DNA of 64,000 bases from Calothrix sp. PCC 7716 (lineage in GTDB: Bacteria > Cyanobacteriota > Cyanobacteriia > Cyanobacteriales > Nostocaceae). Every line of letters begins with the position of its first letter. Position 1 is the first letter of the stretch. The translations under genes and the position numbers were made by a program. Shown piece after piece: positions 8,864 to 17,307 of this stretch. The stretch is from assembly GCF_019977735.1 (NCBI RefSeq), contig NZ_AP025018.1, positions 5,088,580 to 5,152,579 on the forward strand, read 5' to 3'. The notes under the pieces are model-generated. The model was not told the DNA's origin and searched no databases. It saw only the letters and a program-made list of their open reading frames with translations.

Positions 8864-9105
8864 AAGTGCTGAGTGCTGAGTGGTAAGTGCTGAGTTGAAA
8901 GTGCTGAGTGCTGAGTGGTAAGTGCTGAGTTGAAAGTGCTGAGTGCTGAGTGGTAAGTGCTGAGTTGAAAGTGCTGAGTGCTGAGTAGTAACTCCTAACT
9001 CCTAACTCCTAACTCCTAACTCCTAACTCCTAACTCCTAACTTCTAACTCTTAACTCTTAACTCAGCACTCAGCACTCAGCACTCAGCACTCAGCACTCA
9101 TCACT
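8849..9105. repeat. Compound STRR heptamer array
   Basis: Three blocks are visible. Bases 8849-8987 are about four 35 bp units, each made of five heptamers (AGTGCTG, AGTTGAA, AGTGCTG, AGTGCTG, AGTGGTA). Bases 8988-9060 are about ten AACTCCT-type heptamers. Bases 9061-9105 are about six CAGCACT heptamers, the reverse complement of the AGTGCTG units. The outer blocks can pair over the middle one. The array starts inside the preceding gene and ends 41 bp before the next start codon. Confidence 0.9.
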
Positions 9106-9146
9106 TCAGGCGATAATAAAAACGAAGATGACGTTTAATAAAAGCA

Positions 9147-9671
9147 ATGGATAGTAAATTAGCGGTTTTTTATCTCTCTGTTTTCGTAGCGATACTAGCA
9201 TTCGCACTGGTTAACGTGGTGCGGCAAATTTTTAAAACTCGTCGAGTTGAAAGCTCGTTCTCGAAACTGCGAACTAAACTCACCAAAGAAAAGGGCACAA
9301 CACAAGAGTATTATGAGCTTGCGAGTATTTACTCCGAGAAGAAACTATACTCACAAGCCATTTCCTTATTTCAAAAAGCTTTAAAGACTGCTGAAGAAGA
9401 AGGTGAGGATACCGTTGCCCCTATCTATAACGGACTTGGTTTCGTATACTTTGCTCAAGAACAGTACGACTTAGCGATTCGCCAATACAAAGAAGCAATC
9501 AAATTTAAGAGTGATTACGTTGTTGCTTATAACAACTTAGCACACGCTTACGAACGCAAAAAGCTAACCGCACAAGCGCTAGAAATGTACGAACAAGCAC
9601 TGACATATGATGCAAAAAACACAGTAGCTAAACGTCGCGCTGAATCTTTACGGCGCCTAGTTTCAGCGTAA
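9147..9671 (+). CDS. ycf37: Ycf37-like TPR protein (photosystem I assembly)
   Basis: A 174-residue protein with an N-terminal membrane anchor (about residues 5-25, LAVFYLSVFVAILAFALVNV) and three TPR-like units from about residue 57 (ELASIYSEKKLYSQAISLFQ, YNGLGFVYFAQEQYDLAI, AYNNLAHAYERKKLTAQALE). This length and layout match cyanobacterial Ycf37, a thylakoid protein that assists photosystem I assembly or stability. The identification rests on architecture and recalled similarity; another anchored TPR protein cannot be excluded. It lies directly after the STRR array, and its promoter must lie in or before that array. Confidence 0.65.
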   Translation: MDSKLAVFYLSVFVAILAFALVNVVRQIFKTRRVESSFSKLRTKLTKEKGTTQEYYELASIYSEKKLYSQAISLFQKALKTAEEEGEDTVAPIYNGLGFVYFAQEQYDLAIRQYKEAIKFKSDYVVAYNNLAHAYERKKLTAQALEMYEQALTYDAKNTVAKRRAESLRRLVSA

Positions 9672-9676
9672 AGGGT

Positions 9677-9697
9677 AAGGTGGGCACTGCCCACCCT
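9677..9697. repeat. GGGCA palindrome, family 1, copy 3
   Basis: Palindrome AAGGTGGGCACTGCCCACCC between the convergent ycf37-like and DMFase-like genes, six bases after one stop and two before the other. Confidence 0.75.
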
Positions 9698-9699
9698 AC

Positions 9700-11346
9700 T
9701 TATTCTCTTTTCTTTATCATTTTCGCCAGTACATTGCGCGTTATAGCTTGCGCGTCTTTACTTAGTAAGCGTGGACGTAGTTGTGGTGCGTTGAAATTAT
9801 CTAAACCCCAACTCCATTGAATGGAACCTGTGGCAAATACGGTTGCCCCTGAATCGGTTGTGTAAGTTGTCATATCGGAATATTTGGTTCTGCCGCTGTG
9901 ACGGTAAGGTGTATGAGCTATACGAATAGTGTTTGGTGGCGCCGATTTAAACATTTTATCGACTTCGTACCCTAATAAGCCTGTTAGCCGCATTTCTTTT
10001 TTATCTGGAGATAAAAAGGCTAATAACTTATTTGATGTTTGGTTTGCAGTTTGACTTAATTGTGTATCAGCAAGAAACCACTGTGGCGCCGTGTTTGGTA
10101 CTATAATATCGGCGTTTACTTGAAACGTGTCGTACATAACTCCAATTAATGCATCTTCTGGACGGTTGATTGGTTTTTGGCGCCATTGTGTTGTGACAAG
10201 ATAATCATTATTTGTGTCTCTATCGCGCGCAAATGGGTCTAACGCTTCACCTTCTTTGTACCCAACTATCACCCGGTTAAGGTCTCGACTGATACGACTT
10301 GCCTCAAACCGTATTTGCCAGTAACATGTGTTCGCTGAGAAAAACCCTAAGCTTACACCCGCATCACGTGCTGCTTCAACGTTGTGCCGCATTTTCCAAG
10401 ACCAGTATTCATCGTGTCCTACTGATAAAAATGCTTTGTGCAGTAGCAACGCTGGTTTAGCACTCAATTCATCTAAACGATTTTCGTGAGTATCTATATT
10501 AGTAGAGTAAGTGACATCATAACCATTTTTTTCTAACCAACGCACCATGTTATATTCCCAACCAGCATTATAGGTTCGACGTTTGGGTTGAACGTTGGTT
10601 AAAAATTCTCCAGCACCTACACCATATGCAGCAGCTTTATTTGGACTAGCTGCATAAGGACGGTTAAAAGAAACTTTCGATGCTTGTTTTCCTCTACTGT
10701 TCCAACGATACAGCGACATTCCACCCCAGTTGTTATATGCCTGGTACGTTGTTACACTCGATTGAAATAATATATCTGATGGGCGCCCATCATCGCGAAC
10801 AACAAAAATAATATAGCTTTGTTTACCACTTCGACTTCCTGTTAACTTCGCTAAATAAAACCCACTTGCCCATTGCGACGGGTCATCAATATTATTTGGT
10901 ATCTTTAATATATATGGGTCTTTCCAATCACATTCAATTAACCCTGTTGCCTCATCAATAATTGGTGCTGGCTGTTTTACGGCTTTACGAAATACTGCGG
11001 GTGCAACAGCGCGCCCACCTTTACCACCATACCAACCCATACGGTAAAGTTCAATTGTGTAAGCTGGGTCTTTAGTTTTGACAAACAGCTTGATTTCATC
11101 ACCACGATTGACGCTAGTTAGTGAAGCATACCCTTCAATTTCATGATTTATCGCGGGTTTACTCAACTGCCAGTCAGAAGTACCAGGTTTGATATTTTCG
11201 ATTTGAATCGGATTATTCTTAAGAGTTGTAGGTGGTAAATCGATTGCAAATACTGGCGCCTGAATTAGAAACAGTGCCGTAATAGTAGATAGTAATCCTG
11301 CAAACAGTAACCTGTAAATGGCTTGTATTTGTGTTCCAAGTATCAT
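9700..11346 (-). CDS. Exported N,N-dimethylformamidase large-subunit-like protein
   Basis: A 548-residue protein with a signal peptide (hydrophobic stretch about 12-34, ending near VFAID). The mature part resembles the C-terminal domain of the N,N-dimethylformamidase beta subunit: VRDDGRPSDILFQSSVTTYQ, AYNNWGGMSLY, then VGHDEYWSWKMR and GFFSANTCYWQIRFE, a conserved core with candidate metal or catalytic His, Asp, Glu and Cys residues. Family members outside true DMFases have no established substrate, and export argues against simple formamide catabolism. It stands alone on the minus strand, 219 bp from the next small gene. Confidence 0.7.
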   Translation of the reverse strand: MILGTQIQAIYRLLFAGLLSTITALFLIQAPVFAIDLPPTTLKNNPIQIENIKPGTSDWQLSKPAINHEIEGYASLTSVNRGDEIKLFVKTKDPAYTIELYRMGWYGGKGGRAVAPAVFRKAVKQPAPIIDEATGLIECDWKDPYILKIPNNIDDPSQWASGFYLAKLTGSRSGKQSYIIFVVRDDGRPSDILFQSSVTTYQAYNNWGGMSLYRWNSRGKQASKVSFNRPYAASPNKAAAYGVGAGEFLTNVQPKRRTYNAGWEYNMVRWLEKNGYDVTYSTNIDTHENRLDELSAKPALLLHKAFLSVGHDEYWSWKMRHNVEAARDAGVSLGFFSANTCYWQIRFEASRISRDLNRVIVGYKEGEALDPFARDRDTNNDYLVTTQWRQKPINRPEDALIGVMYDTFQVNADIIVPNTAPQWFLADTQLSQTANQTSNKLLAFLSPDKKEMRLTGLLGYEVDKMFKSAPPNTIRIAHTPYRHSGRTKYSDMTTYTTDSGATVFATGSIQWSWGLDNFNAPQLRPRLLSKDAQAITRNVLAKMIKKRE

Positions 11347-11565
11347 TTGCTTTGACTTGTGCCACTAAGAATTCTAAATAGATTGTGTCACTTCGCTCAA
11401 AACTTTGGAACTTAACATGTAATGCTGTATACGTTTGTTAAGGAACTTTTATTTGTAAAACCGAATATATATATCGTGGATAGCAAACGATATATAAGAC
11501 ATATAAATTTAAACAATGCACCTAAGAAAAGCTACCCACCTAGCTGTAAGAATCAAATTTTATAC

Positions 11566-11820
11566 TCAGCGTGATGCCGCCAAATCACGTATTAAAACCA
11601 AACGCGAATCTATGTAAATACTTAACGCCGTAATTTCTTCGGTACTGAGTATTCCGTTGTATTGAAGTTGTCTGAGTAGCTGCTGTACGAGTTCCGTATC
11701 GCTAAAACCCAGAAGGATATTAGTTTGAGTATCTTCGACCACTGACCAAAATTGGCGTAGCAACGAAGAGTTGATAGGACATACCCGCATTGCATTAGCC
11801 TTTGTAACTGTTTGTAGCAT
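11566..11820 (-). CDS. Small conserved-looking hypothetical protein (84 aa)
   Basis: An 84-residue soluble, largely helical protein starting MLQTVTKANAMRVCPINSS. GGAAG lies about 7 bp before the ATG on the coding strand, supporting the start. Segments FWSVVEDTQTNILLGFSDTE and ELVQQLLRQLQYNGILSTEE suggest a three-helix fold. No catalytic or binding motif stands out and I do not recognise a named family. It is flanked by 151-219 bp gaps, so it is probably a single-gene transcript. Confidence 0.6.
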   Translation of the reverse strand: MLQTVTKANAMRVCPINSSLLRQFWSVVEDTQTNILLGFSDTELVQQLLRQLQYNGILSTEEITALSIYIDSRLVLIRDLAASR

Positions 11821-11940
11821 TGCAGTGCTTCCGTAAACCTTAAAACAATCTTAAGTTATTAAGATGAAATCGTCTGTAATATTTACATTTTATTTGTAAA
11901 TAGATACAAATCGAAATATCCTGTTTACAAAACTTAAGAA

Positions 11941-11963
11941 TATGGTGGGCAATGCCCACCCTA
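11941..11963. repeat. GGGCA palindrome, family 1, copy 4
   Basis: TATGGTGGGCAATGCCCACC followed by CTA, nine bases from the 3' end of the oxidoreductase gene. Confidence 0.75.
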
Positions 11964-11971
11964 CTATTGAG

Positions 11972-13525
11972 TTATGAGATTTTAGTCAAAAGCCCTAAAA
12001 GTCGCTTTGTTCTGGGAGTGAGGAGGGTTCGACGGTATGCGTCAGCAGCTTTTCTAATTGCTTCAGCTTGAGTTGGATAAGGATGAATGACGGTAGCAAG
12101 TTTGTTTAAACCAAGTTTGTTAACAATTGCCGTTGTAACCTCAGATATCATCTCACCTGCGTGCCGCGCAACAATTGTAGCACCAAGAATTTCGTCGGAA
12201 CCCTGACGGAGAAGAATTTTTACAAAACCTTCTTCTTCTCCATCTGCAATCGCTCTGTCTACGCTGCTAAAAGGTATTTTAATCGTATTGGCGCCACTAC
12301 CGGCGCTATGGTCATACATTCCTACATGTGCAACTTCAGGGTCGGTGTATGTTACCCAAGGCATGATTAAGCTGCTTAGTCGCTGCTTTGATAAACCAAA
12401 CGGTGAGAATAGAGCATTTTTAATGACAATTCTAGCTGCCGCATCTGCCGCGTGGGTGAATTTCCAATCCATACATATATCTCCAGCGGCATATATTTGG
12501 GGATTTGTTGTTTGTAAAAAATCATTAACAACTACACCTCGGCTTTTGTCGTAGTCAACACCGACCGCTTCCAAATTTAATCCTTCAACATTCGGCGCCC
12601 GTCCAGTACCGACTAAAATTTCATCAACGGTTATTGAATCGCGCCCTCCCTTGCTACTAAAATAAATTCGTTTACCATCGCTCGTTTTTTCAACTCGTTC
12701 AACTTGGCAGTTAAGCTCTAGACGTATCCCTTCTTTGATAAAAGCGTTTTGTACAACTTGTGCAGCTTCTATATCTTCTTTATTCAGGATATGCGCCTTG
12801 TTATGGAACACTGTCACGTCACATCCCAAGCGTCTAAACGTCTGTGCCATTTCGCAACCAATAGCACCACCACCAATTACAGCAAAACGCTGTGGTCGTT
12901 GGGTTAATGAAAACACTGTTTCGTTTGTTAAATATTTAGCTGCTTCAATTCCTGGTATCTCTAACGAAGCAGCCCTGGCGCCAGTGGCAATTACAGCCTT
13001 TTTGAATCGAAGCGATTTTCCAGCGACTTCTACGGTATCACGTGAAGCAAAGCGCCCGCTACCCAAAAAAACATCTACACCTAACTTTTGAAACCGTTCT
13101 GCTGAATCATTATGACTAATCGAAGCTCGTATCTTTCGCACCCTTTGCATTACTTCAGGAAAATCAACTTCAATATAATGAGCAGTAGAAATACCAAAAT
13201 CTCTAGCACGAAGTATTTCTCCAACTACCCGTGCGGAACGAATAATAGTTTTAGAAGGTACACAGCCATAATTTAAGCAATCTCCACCCATGAGATGCTT
13301 TTCGACTAAGGCCACTTTTAACCCTACATCTAACCCAGCGGCGCCTGCTGCCACAACTAAACCAGCAGTTCCGGCGCCGATAACAACCAAATCGTAATAA
13401 TCAGCAGGTTGTGGATTTACCCAATCTGGCGGATGCGTATAAGAAACAAGTCTTTGGTTATACTCGTCCATTGGACGTAAAGAAATAGAGTGAGATTCAA
13501 AATTGGGGATATCAGAATTTGACAT
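11972..13525 (-). CDS. MerA-like FAD pyridine nucleotide-disulfide oxidoreductase
   Basis: A 517-residue flavoprotein. The FAD site GAGTAGLVVAAGAAG lies near residue 51, the redox-active cysteine pair is GGDCLNYGCVPSKT (CX4C), the NAD(P)H site is VIGGGAIGCEMAQTF, the second FAD motif is IYAAGDICMDW, and the C-terminal active-site histidine is in IHPYPTQAEA. This is the mercuric reductase/dihydrolipoamide dehydrogenase superfamily; no extra N-terminal metal-binding domain or C-terminal vicinal cysteine pair is present, so mercury reduction is not shown. It is the last gene of a minus-strand operon after TVP38, 30 bp apart, a pairing seen widely in cyanobacteria. Confidence 0.85.
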   Translation of the reverse strand: MSNSDIPNFESHSISLRPMDEYNQRLVSYTHPPDWVNPQPADYYDLVVIGAGTAGLVVAAGAAGLDVGLKVALVEKHLMGGDCLNYGCVPSKTIIRSARVVGEILRARDFGISTAHYIEVDFPEVMQRVRKIRASISHNDSAERFQKLGVDVFLGSGRFASRDTVEVAGKSLRFKKAVIATGARAASLEIPGIEAAKYLTNETVFSLTQRPQRFAVIGGGAIGCEMAQTFRRLGCDVTVFHNKAHILNKEDIEAAQVVQNAFIKEGIRLELNCQVERVEKTSDGKRIYFSSKGGRDSITVDEILVGTGRAPNVEGLNLEAVGVDYDKSRGVVVNDFLQTTNPQIYAAGDICMDWKFTHAADAAARIVIKNALFSPFGLSKQRLSSLIMPWVTYTDPEVAHVGMYDHSAGSGANTIKIPFSSVDRAIADGEEEGFVKILLRQGSDEILGATIVARHAGEMISEVTTAIVNKLGLNKLATVIHPYPTQAEAIRKAADAYRRTLLTPRTKRLLGLLTKIS

Positions 13526-13555
13526 AATAATATTATTTTTAATGTAGATAGATAA

Positions 13556-14248
13556 TTAATTATTTTCTAACGCATTTCGCGCAATACGGGTAACATAAAT
13601 TGTGACGGCTACAGTAGCAATAAAACCAACAATGCGAACACTCCACTGCAATGTTGGATTTGTCGATTGCTTCGTGCCAATCATCGCAATATCTCCTGCA
13701 AGCGAACCAATATAAACATATATAATGGTTCCGGGAATCATGCCACTTGAACCTAGTATGTAATCTTTAAGTGAAACTTGGGTGATGCCAAAGGCATAAT
13801 TCAATAAATTAAATGGAAATAAAGGTGATAAGCGAGTTAAAAAAACTATTTTCCAACCTTCACGAGCGACAGCAGAATCAATAGCCTGAAACTTTGGATA
13901 TTTCTCAAGTTGTTTTGATACCCAATCGCGCGATAAATAGCGTCCAATTAAAAATGCTACAGTAGCTCCAATCGTAGCTGCAATAAACACATAAATCGAC
14001 CCCCAAAACACCCCAAATAACACACCCCCACCCAAAGTCAGAACAGAACCTGGTATAAATAATATTGTAGCTAAATTATAAATAACCATAAAGGCGATTG
14101 GTCCCAACACACCAAGACTTTGTACCCATCTTAAAGCTTGCTGCAATAAACTTTGAAAATTTAAAGCTTTGGCGAGAAAAATCACAGTTACAACAGCAAT
14201 ACATGCTAATAAAATCTTAATAATTAATTCTAATTTCAGCTTGCCCAT
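13556..14248 (-). CDS. TVP38/TMEM64-family (DedA-like) membrane protein
   Basis: A 230-residue inner-membrane protein with about five or six hydrophobic helices. The diagnostic region is GPIAFMVIYNLATILFIPGS, continuing LTLGGGVLFGVFWGS, followed by FLTRLSPLFPFNLLNYAFGI, the conserved SNARE-associated/VTT domain signature. VTT proteins include lipid scramblases and transport-related proteins; the role of bacterial TVP38 is largely unsettled. It lies between a GT2 gene and the MerA-like gene in one operon (gaps 49 and 30 bp), which suggests the three act together at the membrane. Confidence 0.85.
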   Translation of the reverse strand: MGKLKLELIIKILLACIAVVTVIFLAKALNFQSLLQQALRWVQSLGVLGPIAFMVIYNLATILFIPGSVLTLGGGVLFGVFWGSIYVFIAATIGATVAFLIGRYLSRDWVSKQLEKYPKFQAIDSAVAREGWKIVFLTRLSPLFPFNLLNYAFGITQVSLKDYILGSSGMIPGTIIYVYIGSLAGDIAMIGTKQSTNPTLQWSVRIVGFIATVAVTIYVTRIARNALENN

Positions 14249-14297
14249 ATAGTTATATGATGGTTAATTGAATACAATCTTCAAACTTTTCTTAAAC

Positions 14298-15008
14298 TTA
14301 TCTTAATTTTCTTCCTTTATACCAATTAGCTAACCGAGTCGGAGAAACACCTATAAAATACCCTATAATTATAATTTGATTAATTAAAGTAGTCCTTAAA
14401 ATTCCACGCAGCAACCATCGGCGCCCAGAAGTAAGCACAGGTGCTGGTATAATGGCGATTTTTCCAATACTTTTCAATCGTCGCACTAACTCAAAATCTT
14501 CCATTATCGGTAATTCAGGAAAGCCATCTATTTTATTAAAAATCTCACTTTTACAAAAAATTGCTTGGTCTCCATAAGGAAGCTGAAAATATTTGGAGCG
14601 CACGTCAACTCCCCACTCGACCAATCTTAAACCCCAAGGTGTACCATTAATTTTTAATTGAAATGCACTTGCCACAACACCAGGTCTTTGTAACATTTCA
14701 CGAACCATATCATCAAATTTAGGCGGTAACAGCGTATCAGCATGAAGAAATAATAAAATATCTCCACTTGCAACTGCGGCGCCTGTATTCATTTGTATCG
14801 CACGTCCTCGCTCAGAAGCAATAACTTTTACACCTGTCCCTAAAGCTACATCACAGGTTTTATCGCGTGAACCAGCGTCTACCACAATGATTTCAGTATT
14901 TGTACTTTTTTGAGCAGTGAGAATAGTCGCTAATATATGTTTTTCTTCATTGAGAACTGGAATAATAATAGATATTTTGTTCGGACTACGCATTTGCGAC
15001 TTACTCAA
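14298..15008 (-). CDS. TIGR04283-type family 2 glycosyltransferase
   Basis: A 236-residue GT-A glycosyltransferase without membrane helices apart from a hydrophobic segment near the end. SIIIPVLNEEKHI opens the nucleotide-sugar fold, VVDAGSRDKT and LLFLHADTLLPP carry the acidic residues, and FPELPIMEDFELVRRLKSIG holds the ED motif. This pattern matches the group named after arsenosugar biosynthesis, though no arsenosugar radical SAM gene is visible here. It is the first gene of the operon with TVP38 and the MerA-like enzyme. Its start is 185 bp from the divergent phosphatase gene. Confidence 0.8.
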   Translation of the reverse strand: MSKSQMRSPNKISIIIPVLNEEKHILATILTAQKSTNTEIIVVDAGSRDKTCDVALGTGVKVIASERGRAIQMNTGAAVASGDILLFLHADTLLPPKFDDMVREMLQRPGVVASAFQLKINGTPWGLRLVEWGVDVRSKYFQLPYGDQAIFCKSEIFNKIDGFPELPIMEDFELVRRLKSIGKIAIIPAPVLTSGRRWLLRGILRTTLINQIIIIGYFIGVSPTRLANWYKGRKLR

Positions 15009-15193
15009 GCCTGTTGACTTATCCAGGGTAATACGAAATTTTGATTAAAATGAATTTATTGTTACTTTTTACTTAAATTTGATACCCCTCAACCCCTTCA
15101 TTAACTGTGTAGAATAAAAAAAAGCTAAATTTATCGTGCTTGTTCGTTTTAGAACAATATAATTACCGAGTCAAACAATAAATCAAAAACACT

Positions 15194-16933
15194 GTGTTCC
15201 GACTCAAACATTTAACAATAATAAGTCTAGCCATAATAACTACCGTTATATTAATCGTAGTTGCTCCAAGCTTTGCTGTAACAACCGTCAGTTTTAACGG
15301 TATAGCATCGGGAGACGCCACTCAAAACAGCATTATTATATGGACACGCGCTTTCAATACTGCTACAAACCAAGGTATCATAACTAACTTAACTGCTCAA
15401 ATTGCTACAGATTCCAAATTTCGCAATATCGTTTCTTCTACTAAAACTAGTACAGACCCCAAACGAGATTATACTGCCAAACTAGATATAAAAGGCTTAA
15501 AAAGTGGTACACGCTACTATTACAGATTTTTAACCAAAAATAAAATCAGTCCTGTTGGTATCTTTAAAACGGCGCCATTAAATAGTGCAAAAGTACCTGT
15601 ACGTTTAGCATTTAGTGGAGATGCTGACGGTCAATGGCGCCCATACCCTTCTACACAAAACTTTGACAAGCTGAATTTAGATTATTTTATTTTGCTGGGT
15701 GATGCAATCTACGAAACTAAAAGTGCTATATCCGAAGCAACCGCTGACCCCTTTACAAACACATCTCAAGCATTATTAGACTACCGTCGTAAATATCGCG
15801 AACAGTTAGAACCAGTTAAAGCAGGTGGTTTTACAGGTTTACAAAAGCTGTTTGCAGCAAACGGAAATTATACACTTCTCGATAACCACGAACTCGCTAA
15901 TAAACAATTTATTAACGGTGGGGCGCCTGCGGGAACTCCTGAAGGTAAGGGTGTGGATGCTGCTGACTTGCAAAACGATGCCAACACTGCCAATAAATTT
16001 ATCAATAAAACAGAGGGTTTCAGAACCTTAGCTAAAGCTTATAGTGAATATGAACCAATTCGAGAGAAAACGATTTCCGTCAAAAACGACCCTCGTACAG
16101 ATAAAACACAACAGCTATATTTTGCACAGCAATGGGGTGCAAATAGTATTTTTATCAATTTAGATGACCGTTCTTATCGTGATATTCGACTCAAAACAGA
16201 GAAGAGCGCAGATGATATAGGCGCCCGTGCTGATAATCCAAACCGTACCATGTTAGGTAAAACTCAATTAAACTGGTTTAAGCAAACACTTTTAGATGCC
16301 CAGAAAAAACGTATACCCTGGAAAATAGTTGCTATTTCATCTCCAATTGACCAAATAGGCAATGATAGTGGTAAATCTTGGTACGGTAATTATCGGGCTG
16401 AACGTAATGAAATACTCAAGTTTATCGACGATAATAATATAGAGAATGTAGTTTTTCTCTCAACAGACGACCACCAAAACCGCATCAACGATTTAACATA
16501 CTTAACAGACTTTAACAATCCTGAAACTCGTACAGTCAGTCAAAACGCTTTTACCATTGTCGCAGGACTGATAGGCGCCGGTGGTCCAGATAAATTTACC
16601 AAACACGACTTTGACACAATTCAATTTTTAACCGATGGTTTTGTAACTTTACAAAAAGCTAAAGGCATTAATCCCATTGGTTTAGACCCAAAATTTCCAG
16701 GACTTCAAAAAGTATACCGCGAAGGCGACCCACAAGCAGACCAACATCGCGAGCCAATAGATTTTTTCAGCCCAGACACTTTTAATTATGTAACGCTTGA
16801 TATTGGCGCCGATGGTAAAACATTATCTGTAAATACTTACGGTATTAATTCATATGCAGCTAACACTTTTCCTGAACCTGAGCAAACAAACTCACCTCGT
16901 CATATTTTAGGCTTTAAAATCACCAAATCTTAG
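15194..16933 (+). CDS. PhoD-like alkaline phosphatase (exported)
   Basis: A 579-residue protein starting at GTG, with a signal peptide (about 1-28, ending PSFAV). FNGIASGDATQNSIIIWTR is the signature of the PhoD N-terminal beta domain, followed by a metallophosphoesterase domain with ILLGDAIYE, LLDNHELANK and VVFLSTDDHQNR in the positions of the PhoD metal-binding motifs. The usual WDDHE is LDNHE and the usual GDVH is TDDH, so this is a divergent member. It probably hydrolyses phosphomono- or diesters in the periplasm. No clear Pho box was seen upstream. Confidence 0.75.
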   Translation: MFRLKHLTIISLAIITTVILIVVAPSFAVTTVSFNGIASGDATQNSIIIWTRAFNTATNQGIITNLTAQIATDSKFRNIVSSTKTSTDPKRDYTAKLDIKGLKSGTRYYYRFLTKNKISPVGIFKTAPLNSAKVPVRLAFSGDADGQWRPYPSTQNFDKLNLDYFILLGDAIYETKSAISEATADPFTNTSQALLDYRRKYREQLEPVKAGGFTGLQKLFAANGNYTLLDNHELANKQFINGGAPAGTPEGKGVDAADLQNDANTANKFINKTEGFRTLAKAYSEYEPIREKTISVKNDPRTDKTQQLYFAQQWGANSIFINLDDRSYRDIRLKTEKSADDIGARADNPNRTMLGKTQLNWFKQTLLDAQKKRIPWKIVAISSPIDQIGNDSGKSWYGNYRAERNEILKFIDDNNIENVVFLSTDDHQNRINDLTYLTDFNNPETRTVSQNAFTIVAGLIGAGGPDKFTKHDFDTIQFLTDGFVTLQKAKGINPIGLDPKFPGLQKVYREGDPQADQHREPIDFFSPDTFNYVTLDIGADGKTLSVNTYGINSYAANTFPEPEQTNSPRHILGFKITKS

Positions 16934-16957
16934 TAAGGTGGGCACTGCCCACCCTAC
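16934..16957. repeat. GGGCA palindrome, family 1, copy 5
   Basis: TAAGGTGGGCACTGCCCACC, starting at the base after the phosphatase stop codon. Confidence 0.75.
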
Positions 16958-16990
16958 TGTGTAGAAACTGTAAACTAAAAATTCTCTCTT

Positions 16991-17014
16991 GTGGAACAGG
17001 CATCCTTGCCTGTT
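16991..17014. repeat. GGGCA palindrome, family 1, copy 6
   Basis: GTGGAACAGGCATCCTTGCC plus TGTT, a variant of the same family, 33 bp beyond copy 5. Confidence 0.65.
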
Positions 17015-17061
17015 CTTTACACTATTTTTTAAATCTAGCTCTTATCCTAAAAATTGTATTG

Positions 17062-17222
17062 TTAAATACGAAACACCAGATAATCAGGATGCTTTGGATT
17101 TTGAATTAAACATCTATTTTCATAATCAACAACAAAATCTAATGTTTCTAAAGCAATAAGACCAATTATCACCTCCGAACCAGTAACTAATGCAGTTTGT
17201 AGGGAAAGCTAGCGCCAAATTT
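17062..17222 (-). pseudogene. C-terminal remnant of a retropepsin-like protease
   Basis: Read on the minus strand, this stretch encodes about 45 residues including GSEVIIGLIALETLDFVVDY and NPKHPDYLVF before TAA at 17062-17064. That is the typical C-terminal end of cyanobacterial clan AA aspartic proteases (strand-turn motif followed by NP-HP-Y). The frame is closed upstream by TAG within 12 bases of the homologous part and no DTG active site is found, so this is a dead fragment. It lies downstream of an intact member of the same broad class on the same strand. Confidence 0.6.
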
Positions 17223-17307
17223 TTTACAAACCATAATAACAAGTAATAACGAGTTAAAGCACCTGCTATGGCATTTCTTATTTCTTGTTGATTTACCATT
17301 TATTAAT

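Noticed and set aside
8849-9105. CRISPR array
   Set aside because: Repeats are contiguous heptamers or 35 bp groups without unique spacers, so this is an STRR array.
8849-9105. CIRCE-like heat-shock operators in GAGTGCT repeats
   Set aside because: GAGTGCT resembles a CIRCE half-site, but the required TTAGCACTC-N9-GAGTGCTAA arrangement is absent and no chaperonin gene follows.
11972-13525. True mercuric reductase with a mer operon
   Set aside because: No N-terminal metal-binding domain, no C-terminal Cys pair, and no merR or merT nearby.
15009-15193. Pho box upstream of the PhoD-like gene
   Set aside because: ACTTAAATT-type pieces occur, but no convincing tandem 8 bp repeats at fixed spacing.
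17062-17299. Intact second protease starting MVNQQEIRN
   Set aside because: That start lies in a different frame from the protease-like tail, and the tail frame has a stop just upstream.
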